Shown here: positions 10,079-16,882 of the stretch, in pieces
How positions within the stretch are numbered: the first letter of the stretch is position 1
Layout: each line of letters starts with the position of its first letter
Notes under the pieces: model-generated
Told to the model about the DNA's origin: nothing
Databases searched by the model: none
Seen by the model: only the letters and a program-made list of their open reading frames with translations
Made by a program: the position numbers and the translations under genes
From: an uncultured Collinsella sp.
GTDB taxonomy: Bacteria; Actinomycetota; Coriobacteriia; Coriobacteriales; Coriobacteriaceae
Assembly (NCBI GenBank): GCA_902470905.1
Contig: CABRIC010000022.1
Location: forward strand, 1-26,980
DNA: 26,980 bases
Reading direction: 5' to 3'

Positions 10079-10151
10079 GCTGACGTGCTGACCAAAACCT
10101 TGCCACGAGCTTGACGGGCTGGTCAGCTTTTGGTCAGCGATTGGTTTGACA
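10079..10151 (+). promoter_or_regulatory. Upstream region of the Tad operon with repeated operator-like motifs
   Basis: GCTGAC (10079-10084) and GCTGACCA (10087-10094) are followed by two copies of the reverse complement TGGTCAGC (10120-10127 and 10131-10138). A perfect -35 hexamer TTGACA follows at 10146-10151, but no good -10 is seen 16-18 bases later. The layout suggests regulator sites placed just ahead of the pilus promoter. Confidence 0.45.
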
Positions 10152-10248
10152 TCGAAAACCAAGATCGCGATTGCGCCGCTTTGTACTCTGACCGCCCAGA
10201 CAATGGTGGTACGGGCATTCGCCCGGCACTGCCATGAGAGGAGCGGCC

Positions 10249-10908
10249 GTGAACAAGAGCAAGCGCATCGCCATCAGTCTGGTCGCGGGCGTGCTCGCTG
10301 CTCTGCTCTGTATGGTTTACGGCTCGTCGATCCGCTCGCAAGCCGAACAGGTCCAGGCTGAGACCTTGGCCAAGTACGGTGGCGATCGCGTCGAGGTATG
10401 CGTCGCGGCGCGCGATATCGATGTGGGCGAGACCCTCGATGAGACCAATGTCATAACCCAGGAATGGCTGACGAGCCTGTTGCCGCGTGACGCGGCGACC
10501 GAGCTGCGCCAGGTGCGCGGCGACGTGACGACTTCGCGTATTCCCAAAAACGCCGTGATCTGCAATGTCTACACCAAGGCCGAGAGCCACAAGCTCGAGG
10601 TGCCTAAGGGCAAGGTTGCCGTTTCGGTGGCGGTCGATGCCGAGCACTCGGTCGGCGGTGCTACGGGCGTGGGCAGCTACGTGGATGTGTATGTGCAAAA
10701 AGACGGCGTAACCGATCGGTTGTGCGGCGCGTACGTGATCGATACCAGTGAAGATTCCGGTGCCACGCGCGAGGGCAAGATCGAATGGGTGACGCTGGCG
10801 GCTGACCCCGAAGACGTCAAGGAACTGCTGGGGGCATCGGGCAAGGGAACGGTCAGCTTGACGATTCCCGCCACGGCGCGCGGCAAAAAGAGCGGAGGCG
10901 ACGAGTGA
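10249..10908 (+). CDS. Tad pilus assembly protein, CpaB/RcpC-like (SAF domain)
   Basis: First gene of the pilus operon. The 219-residue product has a basic start, one membrane segment (about residues 5-27), then an extracytoplasmic SAF-like domain with VCVAARDIDVGETLDETNV and a further region containing VPKGKVAVSV and GVGSYVDVYV, as in CpaB/RcpC proteins. In Gram-negatives CpaB works with the outer-membrane secretin; here no secretin is seen, as expected for a monoderm, so it probably acts at the membrane or cell wall. GTG 10249 is chosen because GAGAGGAG lies five bases before it; ATG 10234 is in frame but overlaps that binding site. A short CGGGC/GCCCG hairpin (10212-10225) lies upstream. 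Its stop overlaps the next start by one base. Confidence 0.82.
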   Translation: MNKSKRIAISLVAGVLAALLCMVYGSSIRSQAEQVQAETLAKYGGDRVEVCVAARDIDVGETLDETNVITQEWLTSLLPRDAATELRQVRGDVTTSRIPKNAVICNVYTKAESHKLEVPKGKVAVSVAVDAEHSVGGATGVGSYVDVYVQKDGVTDRLCGAYVIDTSEDSGATREGKIEWVTLAADPEDVKELLGASGKGTVSLTIPATARGKKSGGDE

Positions 10909-12557
10909 TGAAGGCGATCTGGCTTGCGTGTTGCGCGTGCGGCGATTACGGGCTGTTGCAGCGGGAAGTCGAGGGCCGTGATACGGGTGCACAGGTGCTT
11001 CGCGTGGGTGACCTGGACGGGCTGGTTTCCATGGCGCGGGCGTTTCCGTCGCGCCGCGGAGCTGCCATCATCGCGGCGTCTCTGTTCGATACCGAAGACG
11101 TGCGCAAGACTGTTGCGCGCCTGACGGCCGAAGGCCGCGTGAGTCGCGTGGTCGTGTTGATAGAAGCACTCGATCCGTCGGATATCGAGGGGCTGTTTCG
11201 CGCAGGGGCGACCGAGGTCATCGCTGCGCACAGTATATGCGGCAACGGGTGCGCGGGCGAGGGAGCGGTTGATTCCGATCGGCGCATGACGATTGAGCCC
11301 GATGCTTTTGTTGATAGGGAACCCGGGGCGCCTCGCGCTACAAGAGGCCCGCGTGTTGATGATTATGGAAAAGCGGAAGCCGAGCATGGTCGGCGCCCCC
11401 GGAACCCCCTTGTATACGATGGCGCTGGAGGGCCGGCGCAGCATGCTGGCGATTCCCCGGCTGTAGATATGGGATACGTGCACGGCGTGAATCTGGCGGA
11501 TGAACTCGACGAAGTTGAGGGCTTTGCCGGGTGCGGCGAGTTGTCGCTGATGCAGCATGAGCAGATTGCACAGAACGAGCCTGCCTCGCAGACCGAACAA
11601 GCTGCCATGCCGGCTTGGACGCAGCGTGTGGTTGCGGCGGAGGAGACGGGGACGCTGTCACCGACGCCCGCCCCGCCGCCTCCGATGCCGCCGGCAGACG
11701 CTGCCGCTTCGCCGCATCGAGCTCCGGTCATCTGCGCCATTTCGGGTTCGGGCGGTTGCGGCAAGTCGACGATCGTTGCCACCATGGCACACACATCGTC
11801 GCTGTTGGGCTTGCGTGCCGCCGTGCTCGACCTGGACCTGATGTTTGGAAACCTTTACGACTTGTTAGGCGTCGATGCTCCGCGCGATATGGCGGCACTT
11901 ATCGAGCCGTCGGCGGCGGGCGCGCTCACCGAGCCGGATATCGTAGCCGCATCGATGCGCGTGGCGCCGGGCGTTACGCTCTGGGGTCCCGTCGCGGCGC
12001 CCGAGCAAGCCGAGCTCATGGCACGTCCGGTGGAGCTACTGCTCGATGTCCTGCGTCGCGAATCCGACGTGGTCTTTATCGATACCTCGGTCTTTTGGGG
12101 CGACGCCGTGGCGGCTGCGGTGGCGGCGAGCGACCGTTGCCTGGTCGTTGGCGATGCTGCGGTGTCGTCCGCGACATCGGCGTCGCGCGTCATTGAACTG
12201 GCAAGTCGAGTAGGTGTGCCGCGCACGCGCATGAGCGCCGTGTTCAACCGGTTCGGTGCGCGCGGGGCAGACGAGGACGTCGCCATGCGCTTTGAGATTG
12301 CCTGTGCGTTGAGCTCCAAGATTCGTATCGCCGATGGCGGGCAGGATCTCGCCGCGCTCATGGCGTTTGGGCGCGCTGACGAGGCAGTGGGGCAGACCAG
12401 CGCTTTTGCGACCAGCGTGCGCGAGGCCGCGCGCGAGATGCTCGTGGAACTGGGGTGCGCCGTCGGCCCTTGGAGCGATATGGTCGCCGACCGTGCAACG
12501 CGCACCGAACGCCCGCGTATCCGCCTTCCCTGGTCGCGCGAGGGTGATCAGCGATGA
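10908..12557 (+). CDS. TadZ/CpaE-like pilus localisation ATPase
   Basis: MinD/ParA-type protein that, in Tad systems, places the assembly machinery in the cell. Residues 1 to about 110 look like an atypical receiver-like domain. Residues about 110-270 are a low-complexity linker ending in a proline run (TPAPPPPMPP). Residues about 272-520 are the ATPase domain. The P-loop is ISGSGGCGKST with Lys286, followed by LDLDLMFGNLYDLLGVD and the Walker B-like VVFIDTSVFWGD. The signature lysine of the deviant Walker A (usually KGGxGK) is replaced by serine. ATG 10908 overlaps the cpaB stop (TGATG); GTG 10905 is an alternative. The C-terminus overlaps cpaF by four bases. Confidence 0.82.
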   Translation: MKAIWLACCACGDYGLLQREVEGRDTGAQVLRVGDLDGLVSMARAFPSRRGAAIIAASLFDTEDVRKTVARLTAEGRVSRVVVLIEALDPSDIEGLFRAGATEVIAAHSICGNGCAGEGAVDSDRRMTIEPDAFVDREPGAPRATRGPRVDDYGKAEAEHGRRPRNPLVYDGAGGPAQHAGDSPAVDMGYVHGVNLADELDEVEGFAGCGELSLMQHEQIAQNEPASQTEQAAMPAWTQRVVAAEETGTLSPTPAPPPPMPPADAAASPHRAPVICAISGSGGCGKSTIVATMAHTSSLLGLRAAVLDLDLMFGNLYDLLGVDAPRDMAALIEPSAAGALTEPDIVAASMRVAPGVTLWGPVAAPEQAELMARPVELLLDVLRRESDVVFIDTSVFWGDAVAAAVAASDRCLVVGDAAVSSATSASRVIELASRVGVPRTRMSAVFNRFGARGADEDVAMRFEIACALSSKIRIADGGQDLAALMAFGRADEAVGQTSAFATSVREAAREMLVELGCAVGPWSDMVADRATRTERPRIRLPWSREGDQR

Positions 12558-13882
12558 GCCTGCAAACGAGGATTAAGGCTGCCGGCGCTGCAGCGGCGGC
12601 AACGCCTGTAGATGCGGGGCGCCGCCGCGCGGTGAAACGACGCACTAAGCGCGCCGTGATGGACCGCATGGGTTACGACGAAGTGGCGCGTATCAGCGCC
12701 TATATCGACCCGGCGCTTGCCCGCTCGGAATTGCGTCCCGCGGTGGAGGCGGCGCTCAATGTTGAGGAGCCGACCGATCTCGCGACGCCCGAGCGCGAGA
12801 CCATCATCGACGAGATTTTGGATGACGTGGTGGGCTTGGGGCCGTTGCAGCCGCTCATCGAGGACGACACCGTTACCGAAATCATGATCAACGGCTGCCG
12901 CTCGGCTTTCTTTGAACGCGGCGGCGTCTTGTACCCCATCGAGCATGCGTTTGAGGATGATGAGCAGATCCGGGTGCTTATCGACCGCATCATCTCGCCA
13001 CTTGGCCGCCGTATCGACGAGCGCAGCCCCATCGTCAACGCCCGCCTCAAAACGGGCTATCGCGTCAACGCGGTGATTCCGCCTGTGGCGATTGACGGAC
13101 CGATTCTCACCATCCGAAAGTTCTCGGACCGTATCTGCTCGCTGGACGAGCTTGTGGGGCTGGGGTCGCTGCCGCTTTGGTATGCGCAGCTGCTGTCGTG
13201 CGCTGTGTCGCTGCGACAGGACCTGGCGGTTGCGGGAGGCACGGGATCTGGTAAGACCACTCTGCTCAACGCGTTGTCATGCGAGATCTCCACCGGCGAG
13301 CGCATCGTGACGATCGAGGACTCTGCCGAGCTCAAGTTTGCGCATCATCCGCACGTGGTGCGCCTAGAGGCGCGCGAGGCTTCAATTGAGGGCGAGGGCG
13401 CGGTGACGATCCGCGACCTGGTGACCAATGCCCTGCGCATGCGCCCCGACCGCATCGTGGTGGGCGAGGTGCGCGGTGCCGAGTGCTGCGACATGTTGCA
13501 GGCCATGAACACGGGCCACGACGGCTCGCTCACCACGCTCCATGCGGGTACCGAGCAGGAGACCGTGGTTCGCCTGACGCTGCTTGCGCGCTACGGCATC
13601 GATTTGCCGAGTGAGCTTATCGAAGAGCAGATCGCCATGGCGCTCGACGGCATCGTGATGTCCGAGCGCCATGCAGATGGCAGGCGCTTTGTGGCCTCAT
13701 ATTCGGGGGTTCACCGCGGCGCGTCGGGCGGTGTTGAGCTCGAGCGCTACGTGACGTTCGATGCCGCCGAACGCACCTGGACGCTCGACCGCGAGCCGCC
13801 GTTTATTGCGGAGGGCTTGCGGTCGGGAACGCTCACGCAAGAGGAGGTGGACGAATGGAGATCGCTATGCCCCTCGTCGTAG
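12554..13882 (+). CDS. Tad pilus assembly ATPase TadA/CpaF
   Basis: Type II/IV secretion ATPase that drives polymerisation of the Flp-type pilus; cytoplasmic hexamer at the membrane. The 442-residue product has an N-terminal helical region with GLGPLQPLIEDDTVTEIMI, Walker A GGTGSGKTT with Lys234, an Asp box around TIEDSAEL, Walker B RIVVGEVRG with Glu305, and the His box TGHDGSLTTLHA. All catalytic motifs are intact and the length is normal for the family. It starts inside the stop of the TadZ-like gene (ATGA overlap) and overlaps tadB by 28 bases, showing translational coupling. Confidence 0.95.
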   Translation: MSLQTRIKAAGAAAAATPVDAGRRRAVKRRTKRAVMDRMGYDEVARISAYIDPALARSELRPAVEAALNVEEPTDLATPERETIIDEILDDVVGLGPLQPLIEDDTVTEIMINGCRSAFFERGGVLYPIEHAFEDDEQIRVLIDRIISPLGRRIDERSPIVNARLKTGYRVNAVIPPVAIDGPILTIRKFSDRICSLDELVGLGSLPLWYAQLLSCAVSLRQDLAVAGGTGSGKTTLLNALSCEISTGERIVTIEDSAELKFAHHPHVVRLEAREASIEGEGAVTIRDLVTNALRMRPDRIVVGEVRGAECCDMLQAMNTGHDGSLTTLHAGTEQETVVRLTLLARYGIDLPSELIEEQIAMALDGIVMSERHADGRRFVASYSGVHRGASGGVELERYVTFDAAERTWTLDREPPFIAEGLRSGTLTQEEVDEWRSLCPSS

Positions 13883-14781
13883 GGGGTTTGGCGGGGCTTT
13901 CTGTCGCGACGGCGTGTGGGGCAGAGCCTCGTGTGTCGCGGAGGCCGCCGGCGGAGCTGGCGCGCCAGACGCTCGAATCGATGGCGGAGAAGCTGCCCCG
14001 TGAGTTGGCGGAAAACGACCTGCTGACAAAGATAGCCCGCTCGTGGATGTCGCTGATCCCCGCAGATCGCCTTGGGCTTGCTATTGAGGATAACGCGGCT
14101 CGTCTGGCATTTCTGCTGCTGTCGAGCGGTATCTGCAGCGTTTTGCTGGCCGTTGCGTCGTTGTCGCCCATCGGTTTTGTCTTGGGGCTGGTGGCGCCGT
14201 TTGGCGTGGGTGCCGCGCGTGACACCTTCGATCGCCGACGCGAACAGCATGATGTAGAAGAGGCCATGCCCGAGGCATTCACAGCGTTATCCATGTCGCT
14301 TGCCTCGGGGCATTCGCTGGCACAGGGCATGCGCTTTGTGGGCGCCCATGCGCAAGAGCCGGTGCATACCGAGTTTTTGCGGGTGGCGGCGGCAATCGAT
14401 TGTGGTATCTCGGCGACCGACGCACTTGATGACCTACTCGTTCGCATCGATGCCCCCGGTCTTTCGCTTGTCACCTTGGCGCTCAAAGTATCGCAGCGTA
14501 CCGGGGCTCCGCTTGCCGGCTTGCTGTCCGAGGCGTCGAGCATGGTGGGTGAGCGCATTGAGCTCAAACGCCGTTTGGACGTTAAGACGTCACAGGCGCG
14601 TATGTCGGCACACATGGTTGCGGCGATGCCGGCGGGCATGTGCGCGGTACTGGCTTTGCTTTCGGCGGACTTTCGCCGCGGTCTTGCGACGCCGGCTGGT
14701 GCGGGCGCCGTGGTGCTGGGACTTGCCCTCAACGTCATTGCCCTGGTAGTTATCCGGCGCATTATGCGGGTGGAGTTATGA
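13855..14781 (+). CDS. Tad pilus inner-membrane platform protein TadB
   Basis: Polytopic membrane platform protein of the Tad machine, partner of TadC and the ATPase. The 308-residue product has a central double membrane segment (about residues 80-125), a T2SF domain with EEAMPEAFTALSMSLASGHSL and VKTSQARMSAHMVAAMP, and a C-terminal membrane segment. ATG 13855 is preceded by GAGGAGGTGG and lies inside the end of cpaF; ATG 13867 is an alternative. The end overlaps tadC in an ATGA. Confidence 0.9.
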   Translation: MEIAMPLVVGGLAGLSVATACGAEPRVSRRPPAELARQTLESMAEKLPRELAENDLLTKIARSWMSLIPADRLGLAIEDNAARLAFLLLSSGICSVLLAVASLSPIGFVLGLVAPFGVGAARDTFDRRREQHDVEEAMPEAFTALSMSLASGHSLAQGMRFVGAHAQEPVHTEFLRVAAAIDCGISATDALDDLLVRIDAPGLSLVTLALKVSQRTGAPLAGLLSEASSMVGERIELKRRLDVKTSQARMSAHMVAAMPAGMCAVLALLSADFRRGLATPAGAGAVVLGLALNVIALVVIRRIMRVEL

Positions 14782-15419
14782 GCGCCCTGGTCGGGGTCGC
14801 GGCTTGCCTGTGTTCCCTGAGCGTATTTGCCGCGACAGGTTTGGAGCGTGCAGATGCTCACAAGATTGCAGAGACGTGCAAGCGTGAGGCGGTACTGGTC
14901 ATTGCTGCGGGCTACTCGGTGATTGATGTCCTGACCGCGCGAATGAAGGGCGCGATTGGGGTGGGCGGCCCGGCGCGGGTGTCGCTCGGTGAGGTGTCCG
15001 AGATGATCGATGTGGTGCGCCTGGGGCTTTCTGCCGGCCTTTCGTTTGACGCGGCGCTCGAGATTTTCTGTGCCAATCGTCGGTCGGTGCTGGCCGTCCG
15101 TCTTGAGCAAGCCTGCATGGCGTGGCAGGTGGGCGTGGGGACGCGCGAGGCCGAGCTGTTGGCTGCCGCGCGTGATTTGGACGTAAGGGCGCTCGAGACC
15201 TTTGCCATCACGGTGGGGCAGGCGCTTGCCCTGGGCGCTCCGCTGGCCGAGACGCTGGCTGCTCAAAGTCGCGAGATCCGTGCGGCCCATCGCGCCGCAG
15301 TCGAGCGCGAGATCGAGCGCGCCCCGGTCAAGTTGCTGATTCCCACCGGCACGCTCATCTTGCCGGCGTTGCTTCTGTCCATATTGGGCCCGCTGCTGGG
15401 AGCAGGCGGGATGATGTAG
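14778..15419 (+). CDS. Tad pilus inner-membrane platform protein TadC
   Basis: Second T2SF-type platform protein, 213 residues, shorter than TadB as is usual. It has an N-terminal membrane segment, a T2SF core with IDVVRLGLSAGLSFDAALE, a long stretch around ALETFAITVGQALALGAPL and EIRAAHRAAVEREIERAPV, and a hydrophobic C-terminus with KLLIPTGTLILPALLLS, the usual TadC ending. ATG 14778 is preceded by GGTGGAG and overlaps the tadB stop by four bases. Confidence 0.88.
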   Translation: MSALVGVAACLCSLSVFAATGLERADAHKIAETCKREAVLVIAAGYSVIDVLTARMKGAIGVGGPARVSLGEVSEMIDVVRLGLSAGLSFDAALEIFCANRRSVLAVRLEQACMAWQVGVGTREAELLAAARDLDVRALETFAITVGQALALGAPLAETLAAQSREIRAAHRAAVEREIERAPVKLLIPTGTLILPALLLSILGPLLGAGGMM

Positions 15420-15429
15420 GGAGGAATAC

Positions 15430-15663
15430 ATGAACACGATGACCGACATTGCGGGCAAGGCTTGGAGCTGGGCTTTTTGCCGGGCAATCAGCGCTCGCCA
15501 GCGTGCCAAGGCGCTGTTGCGGGAGGAGAGCGCGCAGGGCACTACCGAATACGCCATCTTGGTCGGCGTGCTCGTAGTGATCGCGATTATCGCCATCGTC
15601 GCGTTTAAGAGCAAAGTCGAAGAACTATGGAACGCGATCAAAGACGGCATCAACAGCCTGTAG
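15430..15663 (+). CDS. Flp-like pilin
   Basis: Short 77-residue protein and the best candidate for the major pilin. A basic N-terminal segment ends in REESAQGTTEYAI, followed by one long hydrophobic helix (ILVGVLVVIAIIAIVAF) and a short polar tail. The Glu-Tyr pair just before the helix is the hallmark of Flp pilins. The leader of about 35 residues is longer than is typical for Flp pilins. The exact prepilin cleavage site is uncertain because the only nearby Gly lies two residues before the Glu. GGGAGGA lies six bases before ATG. A strong AGGAGG directly follows its stop (15662-15667). Confidence 0.8.
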   Translation: MNTMTDIAGKAWSWAFCRAISARQRAKALLREESAQGTTEYAILVGVLVVIAIIAIVAFKSKVEELWNAIKDGINSL

Positions 15664-16190
15664 GAGGCAGGCGGCCTGTTGGTTCGCCGCTGGTGCTCGT
15701 CTGTTTGCTCGTGGCAATAGCGGTGACGCTTTGGGGGCTGGGTGTTGCGCGACAGCAGCGTCCAGGCGCTACTGCCGATTTGGGATCAGGCTCGGCGGCG
15801 GTGTCACAAGCAGAAGGCGCACAAGATTTGGGCGGTCGGAATGCCGCCGTCACGGTTCGGACCTTTTTGCAGGCACTCGACGAGCGGGCCGCCAGCGCGA
15901 CGGAGCCGTCTGCAGACAACGCGATCGCAGTTCGACTCGCATGGTCCGAGGACCGGCCGATGACCGAGGTGGCGGCAGACCTGCTGCGCGCCTACCGCGA
16001 GGTGCCCACGGCCCAGCTCGCCCTGAGCGGCTATCTCGATATTAAGGGCAACGTATGGGGCGCCATCGTGCGCGATGGGCGAGGCTGGGTCGACATGGTG
16101 ACGGTTGCCGCGGATGCCGGCGATGCCTCGTGCCGCCTGCGTGCCGTGCGTCTGGTTCCGCAGACAACGGAGTCAAAGGAGGGGTCGTGA
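15627..16190 (+). CDS. Unrecognised membrane-anchored protein of the Tad operon
   Basis: I do not recognise the family. The reading frame encodes up to 187 residues: a basic N-terminal 20 residues, one membrane segment (about 20-40, LVLVCLLVAIAVTLWGLGVA) and an extracytoplasmic domain with AAVTVRTFLQALDER, DLLRAYREVPTAQLAL and GYLDIKGNVWGAIV. The start is uncertain: ATG 15627 overlaps the pilin gene by 37 bases with only a weak GAAGAA upstream, while the strong AGGAGG at 15662-15667 has no in-frame start at normal distance; the next is GTG 15693, 25 bases away. Its position between two pilin-like genes suggests an accessory role in the pilus. Confidence 0.6.
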   Translation: MERDQRRHQQPVGGRRPVGSPLVLVCLLVAIAVTLWGLGVARQQRPGATADLGSGSAAVSQAEGAQDLGGRNAAVTVRTFLQALDERAASATEPSADNAIAVRLAWSEDRPMTEVAADLLRAYREVPTAQLALSGYLDIKGNVWGAIVRDGRGWVDMVTVAADAGDASCRLRAVRLVPQTTESKEGS

Positions 16191-16191
16191 A

Positions 16192-16410
16192 ATGCATACT
16201 GTCCTGCGTGAGGAATCTGCTCAGTCGACCGTCGAATACGCCATCGTCACCGTGGCGCTGTTATCGATTGTGCTGGCGATTGCGGGGCTTTGGCGCGCTG
16301 GCACCGATGGGCGCTTGGCGGCACTGGTCGAGCGGGCAGCGTCTCATGGCGTCGCTCCATCGTCGGTTATCGATGCCGCGACGGGTGCCAAGGACATCGC
16401 TCTGTATTGA
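16192..16410 (+). CDS. Second small pilin-like (Flp/TadE-type) protein
   Basis: A 72-residue protein beginning MHTVLREESAQSTVEYAI, followed by a hydrophobic helix (VALLSIVLAIAGLW) and about 35 polar residues. The REESAQ-T-x-EYAI signal is nearly the same as in the Flp-like pilin at 15430, implying the same processing peptidase. AGGAGGGG lies about eight bases before ATG 16192. It could be a minor pilin or a second subunit type. Confidence 0.75.
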   Translation: MHTVLREESAQSTVEYAIVTVALLSIVLAIAGLWRAGTDGRLAALVERAASHGVAPSSVIDAATGAKDIALY

Positions 16411-16882
16411 TATCGCGTGCGAGGATCGGGCGCAGTCTACGGTCGAGGCCGCCTTTTTGCTGCCGACGTTTTTGACGCTTATCTTGCTCGCGTTGCAGCC
16501 GGTGTGTCTGCTCTATACGCGCGCGGTCATGGAGTCTGCCGCCGCCGAGACCGCGCGGCTCATGACCACGACGACGGTGGAGGACGACGACCTTAAGGAG
16601 TTCACTCGCCGCAGACTTGCCGCGGTGCCCAACGTCTCGATTTTTCATACCGGCGGGCCGCTGTCGTGGGATGTCGAGTTGGGGCGGGCCGGTGCCGGCG
16701 GCGTTTCGTCCGTGTCTGTTGCCGGAGAGGTTAAGCCGTTGCCTGTGATCGGTGCGTTTGCGCAGGCTATGGGTGGTACCGCCGAGGGCGGCTACGTTGA
16801 GCTCAAGGTCGATGTCTCGTATCAATCGCGTCCCGAATGGCTGGAGGGAGATTATGATTCGTGGATTGCTGCATGGGATTAA
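16373..16882 (+). CDS. TadE-like minor pilin
   Basis: A 169-residue product with a short N-terminus ending CEDRAQSTVEAAFLLPTF, a hydrophobic helix (LTLILLALQPVCLLY) and an extracytoplasmic domain, the TadE arrangement. Such pseudopilins are processed like pilins and needed for pilus biogenesis. ATG 16373 overlaps the previous gene by 38 bases and has no clear ribosome binding site; GTG 16385 and ATG 16346 are alternatives, and translational coupling is likely. The C-terminal WLEGDYDSWIAAWD overlaps the next start. Confidence 0.75.
   Translation: MPRRVPRTSLCIDIACEDRAQSTVEAAFLLPTFLTLILLALQPVCLLYTRAVMESAAAETARLMTTTTVEDDDLKEFTRRRLAAVPNVSIFHTGGPLSWDVELGRAGAGGVSSVSVAGEVKPLPVIGAFAQAMGGTAEGGYVELKVDVSYQSRPEWLEGDYDSWIAAWD

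Noticed and set aside
10123..11600. Long minus-strand frames opposite the first Tad genes
   Set aside because: They are antisense to genes with intact motifs, have no ribosome binding sites and no recognisable domains.
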